Origin: AC-32 sp963719275
GTDB lineage: Bacteria > Actinomycetota > Thermoleophilia > Gaiellales > Gaiellaceae
DNA length: 64,000 nucleotides
NCBI GenBank assembly: GCA_963719275.1
Contig: CAVRBT010000004.1
Location: forward strand, 731,279-795,278
Reading direction: 5' to 3'
Under the pieces are notes generated by a model, which was not told the origin of the DNA, ran no database searches, and saw only the letters and a list, made by a program, of their open reading frames with translations. Numbering within the stretch: position 1 is the stretch's first letter; the number at the start of each line of letters is the position of its first letter. Positions 1 through 8,092 of the stretch are shown here, one piece after another. Position numbers and translations under genes: made by a program.

Positions 1-608
1 GCAACGGTCTCACCTGCAGCCGCGGCCGCGAGCCCGCGCACGAGCTCCACCAGGCCGGCCCCGCCCGCGTCGACCACTCCCGCCTCACGGAGGACGTCGA
101 GCTGCTCCGGCGTCCGCGCCACCGCCTCCTCGCCGCGCTCCACCAGTTCGGCGAGCAGCTCACGCGGCTCGAGGCTCGTTGAGCGCTCGGCGGACTCCGC
201 GAGCGCGCGGATGACGGTCAGCATCGTCCCCTCGACCGGCTTGCGCACCGCGCCGTAGGCTGCGTCGCTCGCGCCGCGGAACGCACGCGCGACGACGCCC
301 CCGTCGACCGTCTCAGCCGCTCCGAGCACGTCGGCCGCGCCGCGCACGATCTGCGACAGGATCACCCCGGAGTTGCCCCGCGCCGACATGAGGGCCGCGC
401 GCGTCGCCTCGCGCGCAAGGGCCTGGCGGTCGGCGGCGGTCGACGCATCGAGCGCCTCCACCAGGCCGCGCACGGTCAGGGTCAGGTTCGTGCCGGTATC
501 GCCGTCCGGCACCGGGTAGACGTTGAGGTCGTCGACTCGCTCGCGGCTCAGCTCGAGCGAGTCGAGCGCGCCGCGGGCGAGGCTAGGGACGGTCTCGAGG
601 TCGCTCAC
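1..608 (-). CDS. DAK2/DhaL-domain protein, FakA-like (partial, N-terminal 202 residues)
   Basis: The visible part is the N-terminal DAK2 (DhaL) domain, the ATP-binding half of fatty-acid kinase FakA and dihydroxyacetone-kinase-like proteins. Family motifs read from the sequence are NVYPVPDGDTGTNL near residue 30, GNSGVILSQ near residue 80, KPVEGTML and EAGVVDAGG near residue 185. The gene continues past the window edge, so the C-terminal half is not seen. The GTG start at 608 overlaps the stop codon of the upstream Asp23 gene by 4 bp (GTGA), so the two are almost certainly cotranscribed. In other bacteria this order (rpmB, asp23, DAK2 gene, then often recG) is common. Assignment to FakA rather than another DAK2 protein is inferred from context. 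Confidence 0.85.
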   Translation of the reverse strand, partial: MSDLETVPSLARGALDSLELSRERVDDLNVYPVPDGDTGTNLTLTVRGLVEALDASTAADRQALAREATRAALMSARGNSGVILSQIVRGAADVLGAAETVDGGVVARAFRGASDAAYGAVRKPVEGTMLTVIRALAESAERSTSLEPRELLAELVERGEEAVARTPEQLDVLREAGVVDAGGAGLVELVRGLAAAAAGETV

Positions 609-973
609 GCCGTTCGCTTCACATCCTGGATGTGGACGTCGACCGACGCTACGCCGAGGCCGGTGAGCCGCTCGACCTCGTAAGTGACCTGCGAGCGCAC
701 CGTCGCCGCGACCTCGGCGAGGTTCAGCCCGTATGCGACGACGACGTAGAGCTCGAGCGCGACGGCGCCGTTCTCGTTGCGGACGACGATCCCGCGCGCC
801 AGCCGGCCTTTCGGCAGGAGCTGCGTCATCCGCTCGCGCGCAGGGCCTCGCAGCGACATGCCGACGACGCCGTAGCACTGCGTCGCGACGCGGCCGACGA
901 TCTGCGCGATCGCCGCCGGGGAGACGCTGATCCGGCCAAGCTCGGAAGGGATCGTCAGCCCGCGGTCTTCCAT
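605..973 (-). CDS. Asp23/Gls24 family envelope stress protein
   Basis: This 122-residue protein matches the Asp23/Gls24 family in length and pattern: an N-terminal segment reading GRISVSPAAIAQIVGRVATQCYGVVGM, then a central GIVVRNENGAVALELYVVVAYG strand pair and a C-terminal VASVDVHIQDV. Family members are small cytoplasmic or membrane-associated proteins linked to envelope stress in Gram-positive bacteria. No biochemical activity is established for most of them. The stop codon overlaps the start of the DAK2 gene. It lies downstream of rpmB, separated by a 67-bp tandem repeat with hairpins, so it may have its own promoter or be read through from rpmB. Confidence 0.85.
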   Translation of the reverse strand: MEDRGLTIPSELGRISVSPAAIAQIVGRVATQCYGVVGMSLRGPARERMTQLLPKGRLARGIVVRNENGAVALELYVVVAYGLNLAEVAATVRSQVTYEVERLTGLGVASVDVHIQDVKRTA

Positions 974-1021
974 CGCGGACTTAGACGCCCTCGCGGGCGA
1001 TCGCGGTTGCTAGACCGCTCT

Positions 1022-1155
1022 AAGGCGCCGACTTGGCGGCGCCGACCAGAGAGGCCGTGCCGGCTTTGCCGGCTCGGCCGTCTAAACCAAGGCGCCGACT
1101 TGGCGGCGCCGACCAGAGAGGCCGTGCCGGCTTTGCCGGCTCGGCCGTCTAAACC
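1022..1155. repeat. Perfect 67-bp tandem duplication covering the rpmB stop codon; hairpin-rich
   Basis: Two identical 67-bp units lie at 1022-1088 and 1089-1155. The rpmB-proximal unit contains the last codon and stop of rpmB, and the second unit repeats those bases outside the gene. Each unit can form two hairpins: GCCGGC-AAA-GCCGGC, and a 7-bp stem built from GGCGCCG and CGGCGCC. No T-run follows. The array sits where an rpmB terminator would be, so terminator duplication is a reasonable reading, but function is inferred. Confidence 0.85.
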
Positions 1156-1340
1156 GCTTTCTGGACTTTGCCGCCCTTGAGGCAGCGCGTGCAGACGTAG
1201 GCGCGCGTCGCCTTGCCGTCGAGCAGGACGCGCACGCGCTGGAGGTTGGGATTGAAGCGCCGCTTCGTGGCCACCATCGAATGGCTCCGGTTGTGGCCGA
1301 AGGACGGTTTCTTCCCGCAGATCGCGCATACCTTGGACAT
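1149..1340 (-). CDS. rpmB: 50S ribosomal protein bL28, zinc-ribbon form
   Basis: This 63-residue protein is a complete bL28, a large-subunit ribosomal protein. It starts MSKVCAICGKKPSFGHNRSHS and contains the family core RRFNPNLQRVRV. Four cysteines arranged as two CxxC pairs (CAIC near the start, CTRC near residue 53) mark it as the zinc-binding C+ form rather than the zinc-free paralog. A TACACT hexamer 9 nt before the ATG looks like a promoter placing transcription start very close to the start codon. The stop codon lies inside a 67-bp tandem duplication. Confidence 0.96.
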   Translation of the reverse strand: MSKVCAICGKKPSFGHNRSHSMVATKRRFNPNLQRVRVLLDGKATRAYVCTRCLKGGKVQKAV

Positions 1341-1349
1341 CGGCGGCGG

Positions 1350-1355
1350 AGTGTA
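1350..1355 (-). promoter_or_regulatory. -10-like hexamer TACACT upstream of rpmB
   Basis: TACACT on the minus strand lies 9 nt before the rpmB ATG. The spacing fits a leaderless or nearly leaderless transcript, as at many other genes here. No clear -35 was identified. Confidence 0.4.
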
Positions 1356-1373
1356 GCTAAACGCTTACGAGGC

Positions 1374-2132
1374 TCAAGCCGGCGCAGCGCCTGCCGCGGC
1401 GCGCAACTGCGAGAAGACGTCCGCCATCTCGAGGGCCGTGCGCACGGCTTCCGCGCCCTTGTCCAACCGGGCGCGGGCCTGGTCTTCGCTGTCCGTCGTG
1501 AGCACGCCGAACGCCACGGGCACGCCCGTCTCCAGGCCGGCCAGCTGCAGCCCACTCGCCGCCTCGCTCGCGACGTACTCGAAGTGCGGCGTCTCGCCGC
1601 GGATCACGGCGCCGAGGGCGACGATGCACGAGTAGCGGCGCGTCTTCGCCAGCGCCATCGCGGCGAGCGGCAGCTCGAAGGCTCCGGGAACCGGGATCAC
1701 CGTGACCGCCTCGCGCCCGACGCCCGCACGCTCGAGCTCGTCCAGGGCGCGCGTGAGGAGCTCGCTCGTCAGCTCGCCGTTGAAGCGCGCGACGACGACG
1801 CCCACGGCGCGGCGGTTCCCCGTCGGCTGGCCCTCGATGACGCCGTAGCCGTCCGGAATGCGCAGTTCCCCCGCCGCGTGCTGGGCCACCGCCGAACGCG
1901 GCAGCTCGTCCTCCTCGGCCGGGTGCTCCTCCTCTTCCTCGGGCGCGGGTGCGGGCTCGGGCTGAGCCTCGGCCTCCGCCTCCGGCCACTCGTCGAGCTC
2001 CACCCGCTCCGGCAGCACGTCCTCGCGCCCATCCGGGTCCAGCTCGACGCGCTCGGGGAGCACGTCCTCGCGGCGCTCCTCGTCAGGCTCCGGCGTCACG
2101 CCGAGGCGGGGCTGGTCGAGTCCGTCGCTCAT
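1374..2132 (-). CDS. ribH: 6,7-dimethyl-8-ribityllumazine synthase with long acidic N-terminal extension
   Basis: The C-terminal ~155 residues are a typical lumazine synthase, which condenses 5-amino-6-ribitylamino-uracil with 3,4-dihydroxy-2-butanone 4-phosphate in riboflavin synthesis. Motifs include VVVARFNGELT, PVPGAFELP and ALGAVIRGETPHFEYV. The ATG at 2132 overlaps the stop of ribBA (ATGA). In the same frame from this ATG there are about 95 extra N-terminal residues rich in Glu, Asp, Pro and Ala, including two copies of REDVLPERVELD. Standard RibH proteins are about 150-160 residues and start just before the ARFN motif. An internal start that omits the extension cannot be excluded. The extension has no recognised domain. 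Confidence 0.9.
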   Translation of the reverse strand: MSDGLDQPRLGVTPEPDEERREDVLPERVELDPDGREDVLPERVELDEWPEAEAEAQPEPAPAPEEEEEHPAEEDELPRSAVAQHAAGELRIPDGYGVIEGQPTGNRRAVGVVVARFNGELTSELLTRALDELERAGVGREAVTVIPVPGAFELPLAAMALAKTRRYSCIVALGAVIRGETPHFEYVASEAASGLQLAGLETGVPVAFGVLTTDSEDQARARLDKGAEAVRTALEMADVFSQLRAAAGAAPA

Positions 2133-3376
2133 CGCTCCTCCGAGTCGAACTTCAAGTCCTGGTGGTGCAACCGGTGCCCGAGCCGCTCGCGCTTGGCGGC
2201 GAGGTACCGGCGGTTCTCCGCGTTCGGCGGCAGCTCGATCGGCACCTGTTCGGTGACGGTGAGGCCGTAGCCCTCGAGGCCGCTGATCTTCTTCGGGTTG
2301 TTGGTGAGGATTCGGATCGTCGAGAGGCCGAGGTCGGCCAGGATCTGGTTGCCGATCCCCCATTCGCGCGCGTCGGGCGGGAAGCCGAGCTCGAGGTTCG
2401 CCTCGACCGTGTCGAGCCCCTGCTCCTGTAGCTCGTACGCGCGCAGCTTGTTCAGCAGGCCGATGCCGCGTCCCTCCTGCGCCATGTAGAGGAGGACGCC
2501 GCGGTCCTCGGCGGCGATGCGCTGCAGCGCCTGGTCGAGCTGCTCGCCGCAGTCGCAGCGGAGCGAGTGGAAGACGTCTCCGGTCAGGCACTCAGAATGA
2601 ACGCGGACGAGGACGTCATGCGCGCCGTCCACCTCGCCCTTGACGAGCGCGAGGTGGTGCTTGCCGCTCAGCTTCTCGCGGAACGCGACGGCCTGGAACT
2701 CGCCGTGGGTCGTCGGCAGGCGCACCGACGTCGTGCGCTCGACCAGCTTCTCGTGCCGGCGCCGGTACTCGATCAGGTCGGCGACGGTGATCAGCTGGAT
2801 GCCGTGCTCCTCGCAATACGGGATCAGGTCTGGGACGCGCGCCATCGTGCCGTCGTCGTTCATCACCTCGCAGACCACCCCCGCCGGATTGAGACCGGCG
2901 AGGCGCGCGAGATCGACTGCGGCTTCCGTCTGGCCGCCGCGCCGGAGCACACCGCCGGCTCGAGCTCGCAGCGGGAAGACGTGGCCTGGCTGGACGAGGT
3001 CGCCGGGGCCTTTGCTGGGGTCGATGGCGACCTGGATCGTGCGCGAGCGGTCCTGGGCGGAGATCCCGGTCGAGATGCCCTCGCGCGCCTCGATCGAGAT
3101 CGTGAACGCCGTTCCGAACGGCGTCTCGTTGCGGTCGGTCATCGGGCGCAGCCGCAGCTCGTCGCAGCGCTCCTCCGTCAGGCAGAGGCAGATCAGGCCG
3201 CGCCCGTGGGTCGCCATGAAGTTGATCGCCTCGGGCGTCGCGAACTGCGCCGCGATCGTCAGGTCACCCTCGTTCTCGCGGTCGGCGGCGTCGACGACGA
3301 CCACGAACTTGCCGCGGCGAATGTCCTCGATCGCCTCCTCGACGGTGGCGAAGTCGATGGCGCGCTCGGTCCCCAT
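2129..3376 (-). CDS. ribBA: Bifunctional 3,4-dihydroxy-2-butanone-4-phosphate synthase / GTP cyclohydrolase II
   Basis: This protein supplies both branches of riboflavin synthesis. The N-terminal half makes dihydroxybutanone phosphate from ribulose 5-phosphate, and the C-terminal half opens GTP. The RibB half shows VVVDAADRENEGDL and ATHGRGLICL. The RibA half shows HSECLTGDVFHSLRCDCGEQ, with the zinc-binding cysteines, and MAQEGRGIGL. I chose the ATG at 3376, because homologs begin close to the VEEAIEDIRRGK segment. A TTG at 3400 would overlap the ribE stop and add eight residues. The gene overlaps ribH downstream by 4 bp. Rpe, which acts on ribulose 5-phosphate, is encoded in the same cluster. 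Confidence 0.96.
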   Translation of the reverse strand: MGTERAIDFATVEEAIEDIRRGKFVVVVDAADRENEGDLTIAAQFATPEAINFMATHGRGLICLCLTEERCDELRLRPMTDRNETPFGTAFTISIEAREGISTGISAQDRSRTIQVAIDPSKGPGDLVQPGHVFPLRARAGGVLRRGGQTEAAVDLARLAGLNPAGVVCEVMNDDGTMARVPDLIPYCEEHGIQLITVADLIEYRRRHEKLVERTTSVRLPTTHGEFQAVAFREKLSGKHHLALVKGEVDGAHDVLVRVHSECLTGDVFHSLRCDCGEQLDQALQRIAAEDRGVLLYMAQEGRGIGLLNKLRAYELQEQGLDTVEANLELGFPPDAREWGIGNQILADLGLSTIRILTNNPKKISGLEGYGLTVTEQVPIELPPNAENRRYLAAKRERLGHRLHHQDLKFDSEER

Positions 3377-3396
3377 CTCGCGACGGATGGTAACCC

Positions 3397-3984
3397 TCAA
3401 CCGGAGGCCAGCCGCTCGGCGTACTTCGCCAGTAGGTCGACCTCGACGTTCACCTCGTCGCGGGCGCTCAGGCGGGCGAGGGTGGTGTGCTCGAGCGTGA
3501 ACGGGACGAGCGCGATCTCGACGCCGTCGTCGCCGAGCGCGGCGATCGTCAGGGAGACGCCGTCGATTGCGATCGATCCCTTCTCGACGCAGTAGCGCAG
3601 GAGCTCGGGCTCGAGCTCGAGGCGCAGCCGAGCGCCGTCGCCTTCGGGATCGAGAGCCGCGACCCGGCCGCGCCCGTCGACGTGGCCCTGGACGAAGTGG
3701 CCGCCCAGCGGCTCGCCGGCACGCAGGGCTGGCTCGAGGTTGACTTCCGCGCCCTCGTCGAGGCCGCCGAGTGTGGTGCGAGCGAGCGTCTCTGCGACGG
3801 CGTCGAAGTCGAGCGTTCCGTCCGCAACCGCCGTCACGGTCAGACAGCAGCCGTTGACCGCCACGGAGTCACCGGGCGCAGCCGTGCTCGCCGTGCCTCC
3901 TGCCTGGACCCGTAAGCGGACACCGCCACCGTTCGCCTGCGCGGAGAGGACGTGGCCGAGCTCGCGGACGATCCCGGTGAACAC
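3397..3984 (-). CDS. ribE: Riboflavin synthase alpha chain
   Basis: Riboflavin synthase dismutates two lumazine molecules to riboflavin. The protein begins with the family-defining FTGIVRELG from a GTG at 3984 and shows the internal duplication of two lumazine-binding barrels: GDSVAVNGCCLTV in the first, and GSIAIDGVSLTI with a GGHFVQGHVDGRG loop in the second. At 195 residues it is close to family length. Extending the frame upstream adds about 16 residues without homology. The 187-bp gap up to ribD was read for an FMN riboswitch; the conserved RFN core was not recognised on either strand. Confidence 0.95.
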   Translation of the reverse strand: MFTGIVRELGHVLSAQANGGGVRLRVQAGGTASTAAPGDSVAVNGCCLTVTAVADGTLDFDAVAETLARTTLGGLDEGAEVNLEPALRAGEPLGGHFVQGHVDGRGRVAALDPEGDGARLRLELEPELLRYCVEKGSIAIDGVSLTIAALGDDGVEIALVPFTLEHTTLARLSARDEVNVEVDLLAKYAERLASG

Positions 3985-4171
3985 GCTCGAAGAGTAAGTA
4001 GTCAAGGCGCGGTCGCGACAGTTTCGGCACAAAGCGTCACAGACACGCGCGCTTCTCGCCGATACGCTCGCCTCGGGGAGGAGGCCGGGCGAACCGTAAT
4101 CAGGAGGGTTCGGCGGAACACCGCTCGTCGGTGGCTCAGCTGTGTTTTGTCGAGCCCTCCTACTAGTGCGG

Positions 4172-5116
4172 TTACGGCTCTCGCAGGTAGCCCGTCAGCA
4201 ACACGTCGTCACCGACCCGCTCCACCGACACGTGCCGCAACGCCTGCGGCTCCGGCAGCGGGCCGAACGCGACCGGGCCCGCGCCCGAGACCGTCGGGGC
4301 CGTGAACACCATCAGCTTGTCCACCAGGCCGGCCGCGAGGAACGCCCCGGCCAGTGTCGGCCCGCCTTCGAGCAGCAGCGACCGGACCCCCTCGCGGGCC
4401 AATGCCGCCAACTCGTCTTCGAGACTCCCGGACCGCAGCTCGAGCTCCGACCCCTCCGGCCGCGGGCCGCTGCCGAACGCCAGCCTCCGCGGCTGCCTCT
4501 CCGCCCCGACGCCGCGCGCCGTCAGCGCCGGGTCGTCCACGCGCACCGTCCCCATCCCCACCGCGACCGCGTCCGACGCCGCCCGCAGTTCGTGCACGCG
4601 ACGGCGGCTCTCCTCGCCCGAGACCCAGCGCTCGCCGGGAACCGTCACGCGACCGTCGATCGTCGCAGCGACCTTGTAGGTGACGAACGGCCGTCCCTGC
4701 GCGACCCACACCCGCCACGCCTCGTTCTGCACGCGCGCCTCCCAAAGGTCCGCGACCTCGACGTCGACGCCTCCCTCCCGCAGCCGGGCGAAGCCGCGGC
4801 CGTTCACCTTCGGGTTCGGGTCGCCGACGGCCGCCAGCACGCGTGACACTCCCGCTTCCACCACCGCGTCGGCGCACGGCGGTGTCGCCCCATGGTGTGA
4901 ACACGGCTCCAGCGAGACGTAGAGCGTCGCCCCGCGACCCCGCTCGCCCGCCGCGGCAAGCGCCGCCGCCTCCGCGTGCGAGGTCCCGCGCCCCGAGTAC
5001 CACCCCTCCCCGACGACCTCGCCGTCCCGGACGAGCACGGCGCCGACGAGCGGGTGCGTCCCCTCCACCACACCCCGTCCCCGCTCGGCGAGCTCGAGCG
5101 CCCGCTCGAGGCTCAC
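4172..5116 (-). CDS. ribD: Bifunctional riboflavin deaminase/reductase RibD
   Basis: RibD deaminates the pyrimidine made by GTP cyclohydrolase II and then reduces its ribosyl side chain. The N-terminal deaminase domain carries the zinc site SHAEAAAL and the motif LEPCSHHGATPPCADAVVEAG. The C-terminal reductase domain contains TYKVAATIDGRV, VGMGTVRVDDPALTAR and LLLEGGPTLAGAFLAAGLVD. At 314 residues it is slightly short of the usual ~360, mainly in the linker and C-terminus. The GTG start overlaps the stop of rpe (GTGA), placing rsmB, rpe and ribD in one transcript. Confidence 0.95.
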   Translation of the reverse strand: MSLERALELAERGRGVVEGTHPLVGAVLVRDGEVVGEGWYSGRGTSHAEAAALAAAGERGRGATLYVSLEPCSHHGATPPCADAVVEAGVSRVLAAVGDPNPKVNGRGFARLREGGVDVEVADLWEARVQNEAWRVWVAQGRPFVTYKVAATIDGRVTVPGERWVSGEESRRRVHELRAASDAVAVGMGTVRVDDPALTARGVGAERQPRRLAFGSGPRPEGSELELRSGSLEDELAALAREGVRSLLLEGGPTLAGAFLAAGLVDKLMVFTAPTVSGAGPVAFGPLPEPQALRHVSVERVGDDVLLTGYLREP

Positions 5117-5796
5117 GTCGCTGCCTGAACGAGCTGCGTGTACGCGGCCGGCGGATCGTCGGCGCCGAAGACGGACGCCCCGGCGACGAAGAGGGTCGCC
5201 CCGGCCTCACGGAGCTCACGGATGTTCCCCGTCCCGACCCCGCCGTCGACCTGAACGTGAACCGACTCCGGCAGCAGCGACCGCAGCGCGCGCACCCGTT
5301 CCAGGGATCCCTCGACGAACGCCTGGCCCGAGTAGCCCGGGTGGACGGTCATGCACAGCGCGAGGTCGACACCGGCCTCGCGCGCGGCGGCCGCGGCCGC
5401 TTCCACCTCCGTGTCCGGGGTGAACGCCATCCCGACCTGCAGCCCGTGCTGGCGCGCAAGCGACACGACCCGCGGGAGGTCGGGAGCGGTCTCGAAGTGG
5501 ACGGTGACGCTGTCGGCGCCGGCCTCCGCGAACTGCGGAATATGCCGCTCCGGCGAGTCGACCATCAGGTGGCAGTCGAGCGCGCCGCCGGCACGGTGGA
5601 CGATCGGCGCGACCCACTGCAGCACGATCGGCCCCATCGTCACGGGCGGGATGAAGTGCCCGTCGCCGACGTCCCAGTGAAAGACACGGCAATCGGCGCG
5701 GAGCAGGGTCTCGACCTGCTCGCCGAGGCGCGAGAAGTCGGCCGCGTAGATCGACGGCTCGACCTCGAGCGTCCTGATCCAGTCGCTCCAGCTCAC
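5113..5796 (-). CDS. rpe: Ribulose-phosphate 3-epimerase
   Basis: Rpe interconverts ribulose 5-phosphate and xylulose 5-phosphate. The 227-residue protein has the TIM-barrel motifs VEPSIYAADFSRLGEQV, DVGDGHFIPPVTMGP, HLMVDSPERHI, MTVHPGYSGQ and VDGGVGTGNI, which include the metal-binding His and Asp residues. The GTG start at 5796 overlaps the rsmB stop (GTGA), which decides the start. Its position next to the riboflavin genes fits a shared pentose-phosphate pool, although the overlaps may only reflect compact packing. Confidence 0.95.
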   Translation of the reverse strand: MSWSDWIRTLEVEPSIYAADFSRLGEQVETLLRADCRVFHWDVGDGHFIPPVTMGPIVLQWVAPIVHRAGGALDCHLMVDSPERHIPQFAEAGADSVTVHFETAPDLPRVVSLARQHGLQVGMAFTPDTEVEAAAAAAREAGVDLALCMTVHPGYSGQAFVEGSLERVRALRSLLPESVHVQVDGGVGTGNIRELREAGATLFVAGASVFGADDPPAAYTQLVQAAT

Positions 5797-7043
5797 GCAG
5801 TTGATCTTTTCAGGCGCGCCACGAAGAACCCCGACGTGCGGTGACGGTGCGGCAGCGTGAGCAGGAACTCCGGCCGCCGCGGGTGCGCGAACTGCGGCCA
5901 CTCCTCGCCGAGCGGCTCCGGCTCGAGCCCGCTCGCGTCGGCTACGGCCTCGTTCTCGTCGGCGCTGATCGTGCAGACCGCGTACGTCACCGTGCCGCCC
6001 GTCTTCACGTGCTCGGCCGCGGCGCGCAGGAGGTCCCCCTGCAGTTCCGGCAGCGGCTTCGCGCGCCAGCGCAAATCGGGCCGCGCGGCGAGCACGCCGA
6101 GGCCGGAGCACGGTGCGTCGACCAGGACACGGTCGAACTCGCCGAGGTCGCCGGGCAGCTCGAGCGCGTCGGCGTGCATGACCCGGACGTTCTTCGCGCC
6201 CAGTCGCTTGCAGTTGCCCTCGAGCTCGCGGGCCCGTCCCTCGTGCTTCTCGACCGCGACGACCTCCGTGGCCGCCTCGGCGAGCTGCGTCGTCTTGCCC
6301 CCGGGCGCGGCGCAGAGGTCGAGCACGCGCTCACCGTCCCGCGCGCCCACGGCGAGCCCGGCGAGCTGGGAGCCCCGGCTCTGCGGCCAGACGAAGCCGA
6401 CGGCGAGGTCGCACTCGTCCACACGGTCGACCCGCAGCGCGCCGGGGATCTCGGGATCCGGCTCGCCCGCGACCGGCCCGCGGCGAAGCTTGTTCAGCCG
6501 CACGACGGTCTCCGGGGCCTCGTTCTGGGCGCACATCAGCGCGAGCGACTCCTCGCCGCCGAGGTCGCGCCACCAGACTCGCGCGACCCAGTCCGGGTAC
6601 GAGTGACGCAGGGCAGCCTCCCCCGCCGTCGCCTCCGGGAGCGACTCGACGAGCTCGCGCAGCCCGAGACCCAGGCGCCGCATGACGGCATTCGTGAACT
6701 TGACCGCGCGCTCGAGCCCCGCGGCCCGCACGAGCTCCACGGACTCGTTCACGGCCGCGTGTGCCGCGACCTCGGAGAACGCGAGCTGGTACGCGCCGAG
6801 CCGAAGCGCCGCGCGAACCGGCGGGTCGAGCTTCGCGACCGGCCGCTTGCCGAGCTCCTCGATCCCGTGGTCGAGCGTGCGGACGCGCTGGACGGTCCCG
6901 TACGCCAGGCGCTGCGCCAGCGCCCGGTCCCGCGCGTCGAGACCCTCCGCGGCGCTGCGAAAAGCCCGGTCCGCATAGGCGTCGTCCTCGAACACCCGCA
7001 GGACCGTGTCGAACGCCGCCTTCCTGGCCGGAGTCACGCTCAT
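5793..7043 (-). CDS. rsmB: 16S rRNA (cytosine-967-C5)-methyltransferase RsmB (Sun)
   Basis: RsmB methylates C967 of 16S rRNA. The 416-residue protein has an N-terminal NusB-like RNA-binding domain (residues ~1-140, with LGAYQLAFSEVAAHAAVNESVEL) and a C-terminal SAM-dependent methyltransferase. The SAM motif LCAAPGGKTTQLAE, the DAPCSGLG motif with the general catalytic Cys, and the second catalytic cysteine in YAVCTISADENE are all present. The start is an ATG at 7043. The stop overlaps the rpe start. A hairpin lies between this gene and fmt upstream. Confidence 0.95.
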   Translation of the reverse strand: MSVTPARKAAFDTVLRVFEDDAYADRAFRSAAEGLDARDRALAQRLAYGTVQRVRTLDHGIEELGKRPVAKLDPPVRAALRLGAYQLAFSEVAAHAAVNESVELVRAAGLERAVKFTNAVMRRLGLGLRELVESLPEATAGEAALRHSYPDWVARVWWRDLGGEESLALMCAQNEAPETVVRLNKLRRGPVAGEPDPEIPGALRVDRVDECDLAVGFVWPQSRGSQLAGLAVGARDGERVLDLCAAPGGKTTQLAEAATEVVAVEKHEGRARELEGNCKRLGAKNVRVMHADALELPGDLGEFDRVLVDAPCSGLGVLAARPDLRWRAKPLPELQGDLLRAAAEHVKTGGTVTYAVCTISADENEAVADASGLEPEPLGEEWPQFAHPRRPEFLLTLPHRHRTSGFFVARLKRSTA

Positions 7044-7088
7044 GCCCGGCCTTCTAACGGGCAGCGTTCCAGGGCGGTCAGCTCAGAC

Positions 7089-7115
7089 GGACGCACGGGC
7101 AAAGCCCGCGCGTCC
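7089..7115. terminator. Hairpin between fmt and rsmB
   Basis: A 12-bp stem with one mismatch (arms GGACGCACGGGC and GCCCGCGCGTCC) closes on a 3-nt AAA loop. It lies 26 nt past the fmt stop on the minus strand. There is no T-run, so termination activity is inferred from position and stem strength only. Confidence 0.55.
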
Positions 7116-7140
7116 TGAAGTCGGCATCGCAAGCGACGCC

Positions 7141-7929
7141 TCATCGCAACCCGCGCAAGAACTCGTCGTAGCCCATGCGCCTGCGCCCGTCCGGCTGCAC
7201 CTCGACCGGGACCAGCTCGCCGTCCTCGATCCGGGCGCGCCAGATCGTGACCGGCCGCCCGTGCAGCTCGCCGCGCGCGCCGATGTGCGGCGAGAGCGCG
7301 CGAATCCGGTTCAGCAGCTCCTGCGGCGGGCGACTCCAGTCGAGCTCGCGGTCTTCGGGGCGGATCTTCTCCGCGTACGTCACGCCGTCCGCGGGCTGCG
7401 GCCGCAGCTGCGGCTCCGGCAGCGCCTCTTCCAGCAGGTCGGCGGCGAGCTCGCCTGCACGCGCCGACACCGTGCCGAAGTCGTCCTCCGGCGCGACCGG
7501 GAACGCACGCTGCGCCGCGATCGGCCCCGCATCGAGCTCGCGAACGAGCTCGATGATCGTCACGCCGGTGTCCTCGTCGCCGGCCATCAACGCGCGCTCG
7601 ATCGGCGCGGCGCCGCGCCAGCGCGGGAGCAGCGACGGATGAACGTTCAGCCAGAGCGCGCGCTCGAGCACGGGATCGGGGATCAGCAGGCCGTAGGCCG
7701 CGACGACCACCGCTTCGACCTCCGGGTCGAAGTCGTCGAGCCGCTCGGGCTGGCGCACTTCGATCCCGAGCCGTTCCGCGGTCTCCTTCGCCGGCGGCGG
7801 CGCGAGCTTCCGTCCGCGGCCGCGTGGGCGGTCGGGCCGCGTCAGCAGGTACGCGACGTCGTGCTTCTCGGCGAGCCGCTCGAGCACGTCCGCTCCGAGC
7901 GGCGCGGTCGCGGCGACCGCCAGCTTCAT
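7141..7929 (-). CDS. fmt: Methionyl-tRNA formyltransferase (short form)
   Basis: Fmt formylates initiator Met-tRNA using 10-formyl-THF. Motifs include VVAAYGLLIPDPVL, the family signature LNVHPSLLPRWRGAAPIERALMAGD (catalytic Asn and His region), and TGVTIIELVRELDAGPI. At 262 residues it is about 45 shorter than typical Fmt. The missing part falls mostly in the C-terminal OB-fold that contacts tRNA, and the frame ends cleanly after MGYDEFLRGLR, so this looks like a natural short version. Def, which removes the formyl group, is the next gene upstream. Confidence 0.93.
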   Translation of the reverse strand: MKLAVAATAPLGADVLERLAEKHDVAYLLTRPDRPRGRGRKLAPPPAKETAERLGIEVRQPERLDDFDPEVEAVVVAAYGLLIPDPVLERALWLNVHPSLLPRWRGAAPIERALMAGDEDTGVTIIELVRELDAGPIAAQRAFPVAPEDDFGTVSARAGELAADLLEEALPEPQLRPQPADGVTYAEKIRPEDRELDWSRPPQELLNRIRALSPHIGARGELHGRPVTIWRARIEDGELVPVEVQPDGRRRMGYDEFLRGLR

Positions 7930-8092
7930 CAGTGCCTCTTCCGGTGATGGCGCCCTGGTTCTCGGTCGCTAGCACCAAGACAGAGATCGCACTCGACCGC
8001 AGGCCAGGCTGGTTGCCTGGACAAGGCCGAGGGTGAGCTCTGGCGCCGGGTGATAGCGGGCGAGAGACGGGCGGCCATTGCCAGGAGAGGCC

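Noticed and set aside
3985..4171. Possible FMN riboswitch upstream of ribE
   Set aside because: No conserved RFN core or GGG-rich signature segments were recognised on either strand in this gap.
7930..8092. Possible small RNA between def and fmt
   Set aside because: Apart from a short CCAGGC/GCCTGG hairpin there is no distinctive structure or conservation that can be judged from sequence alone.
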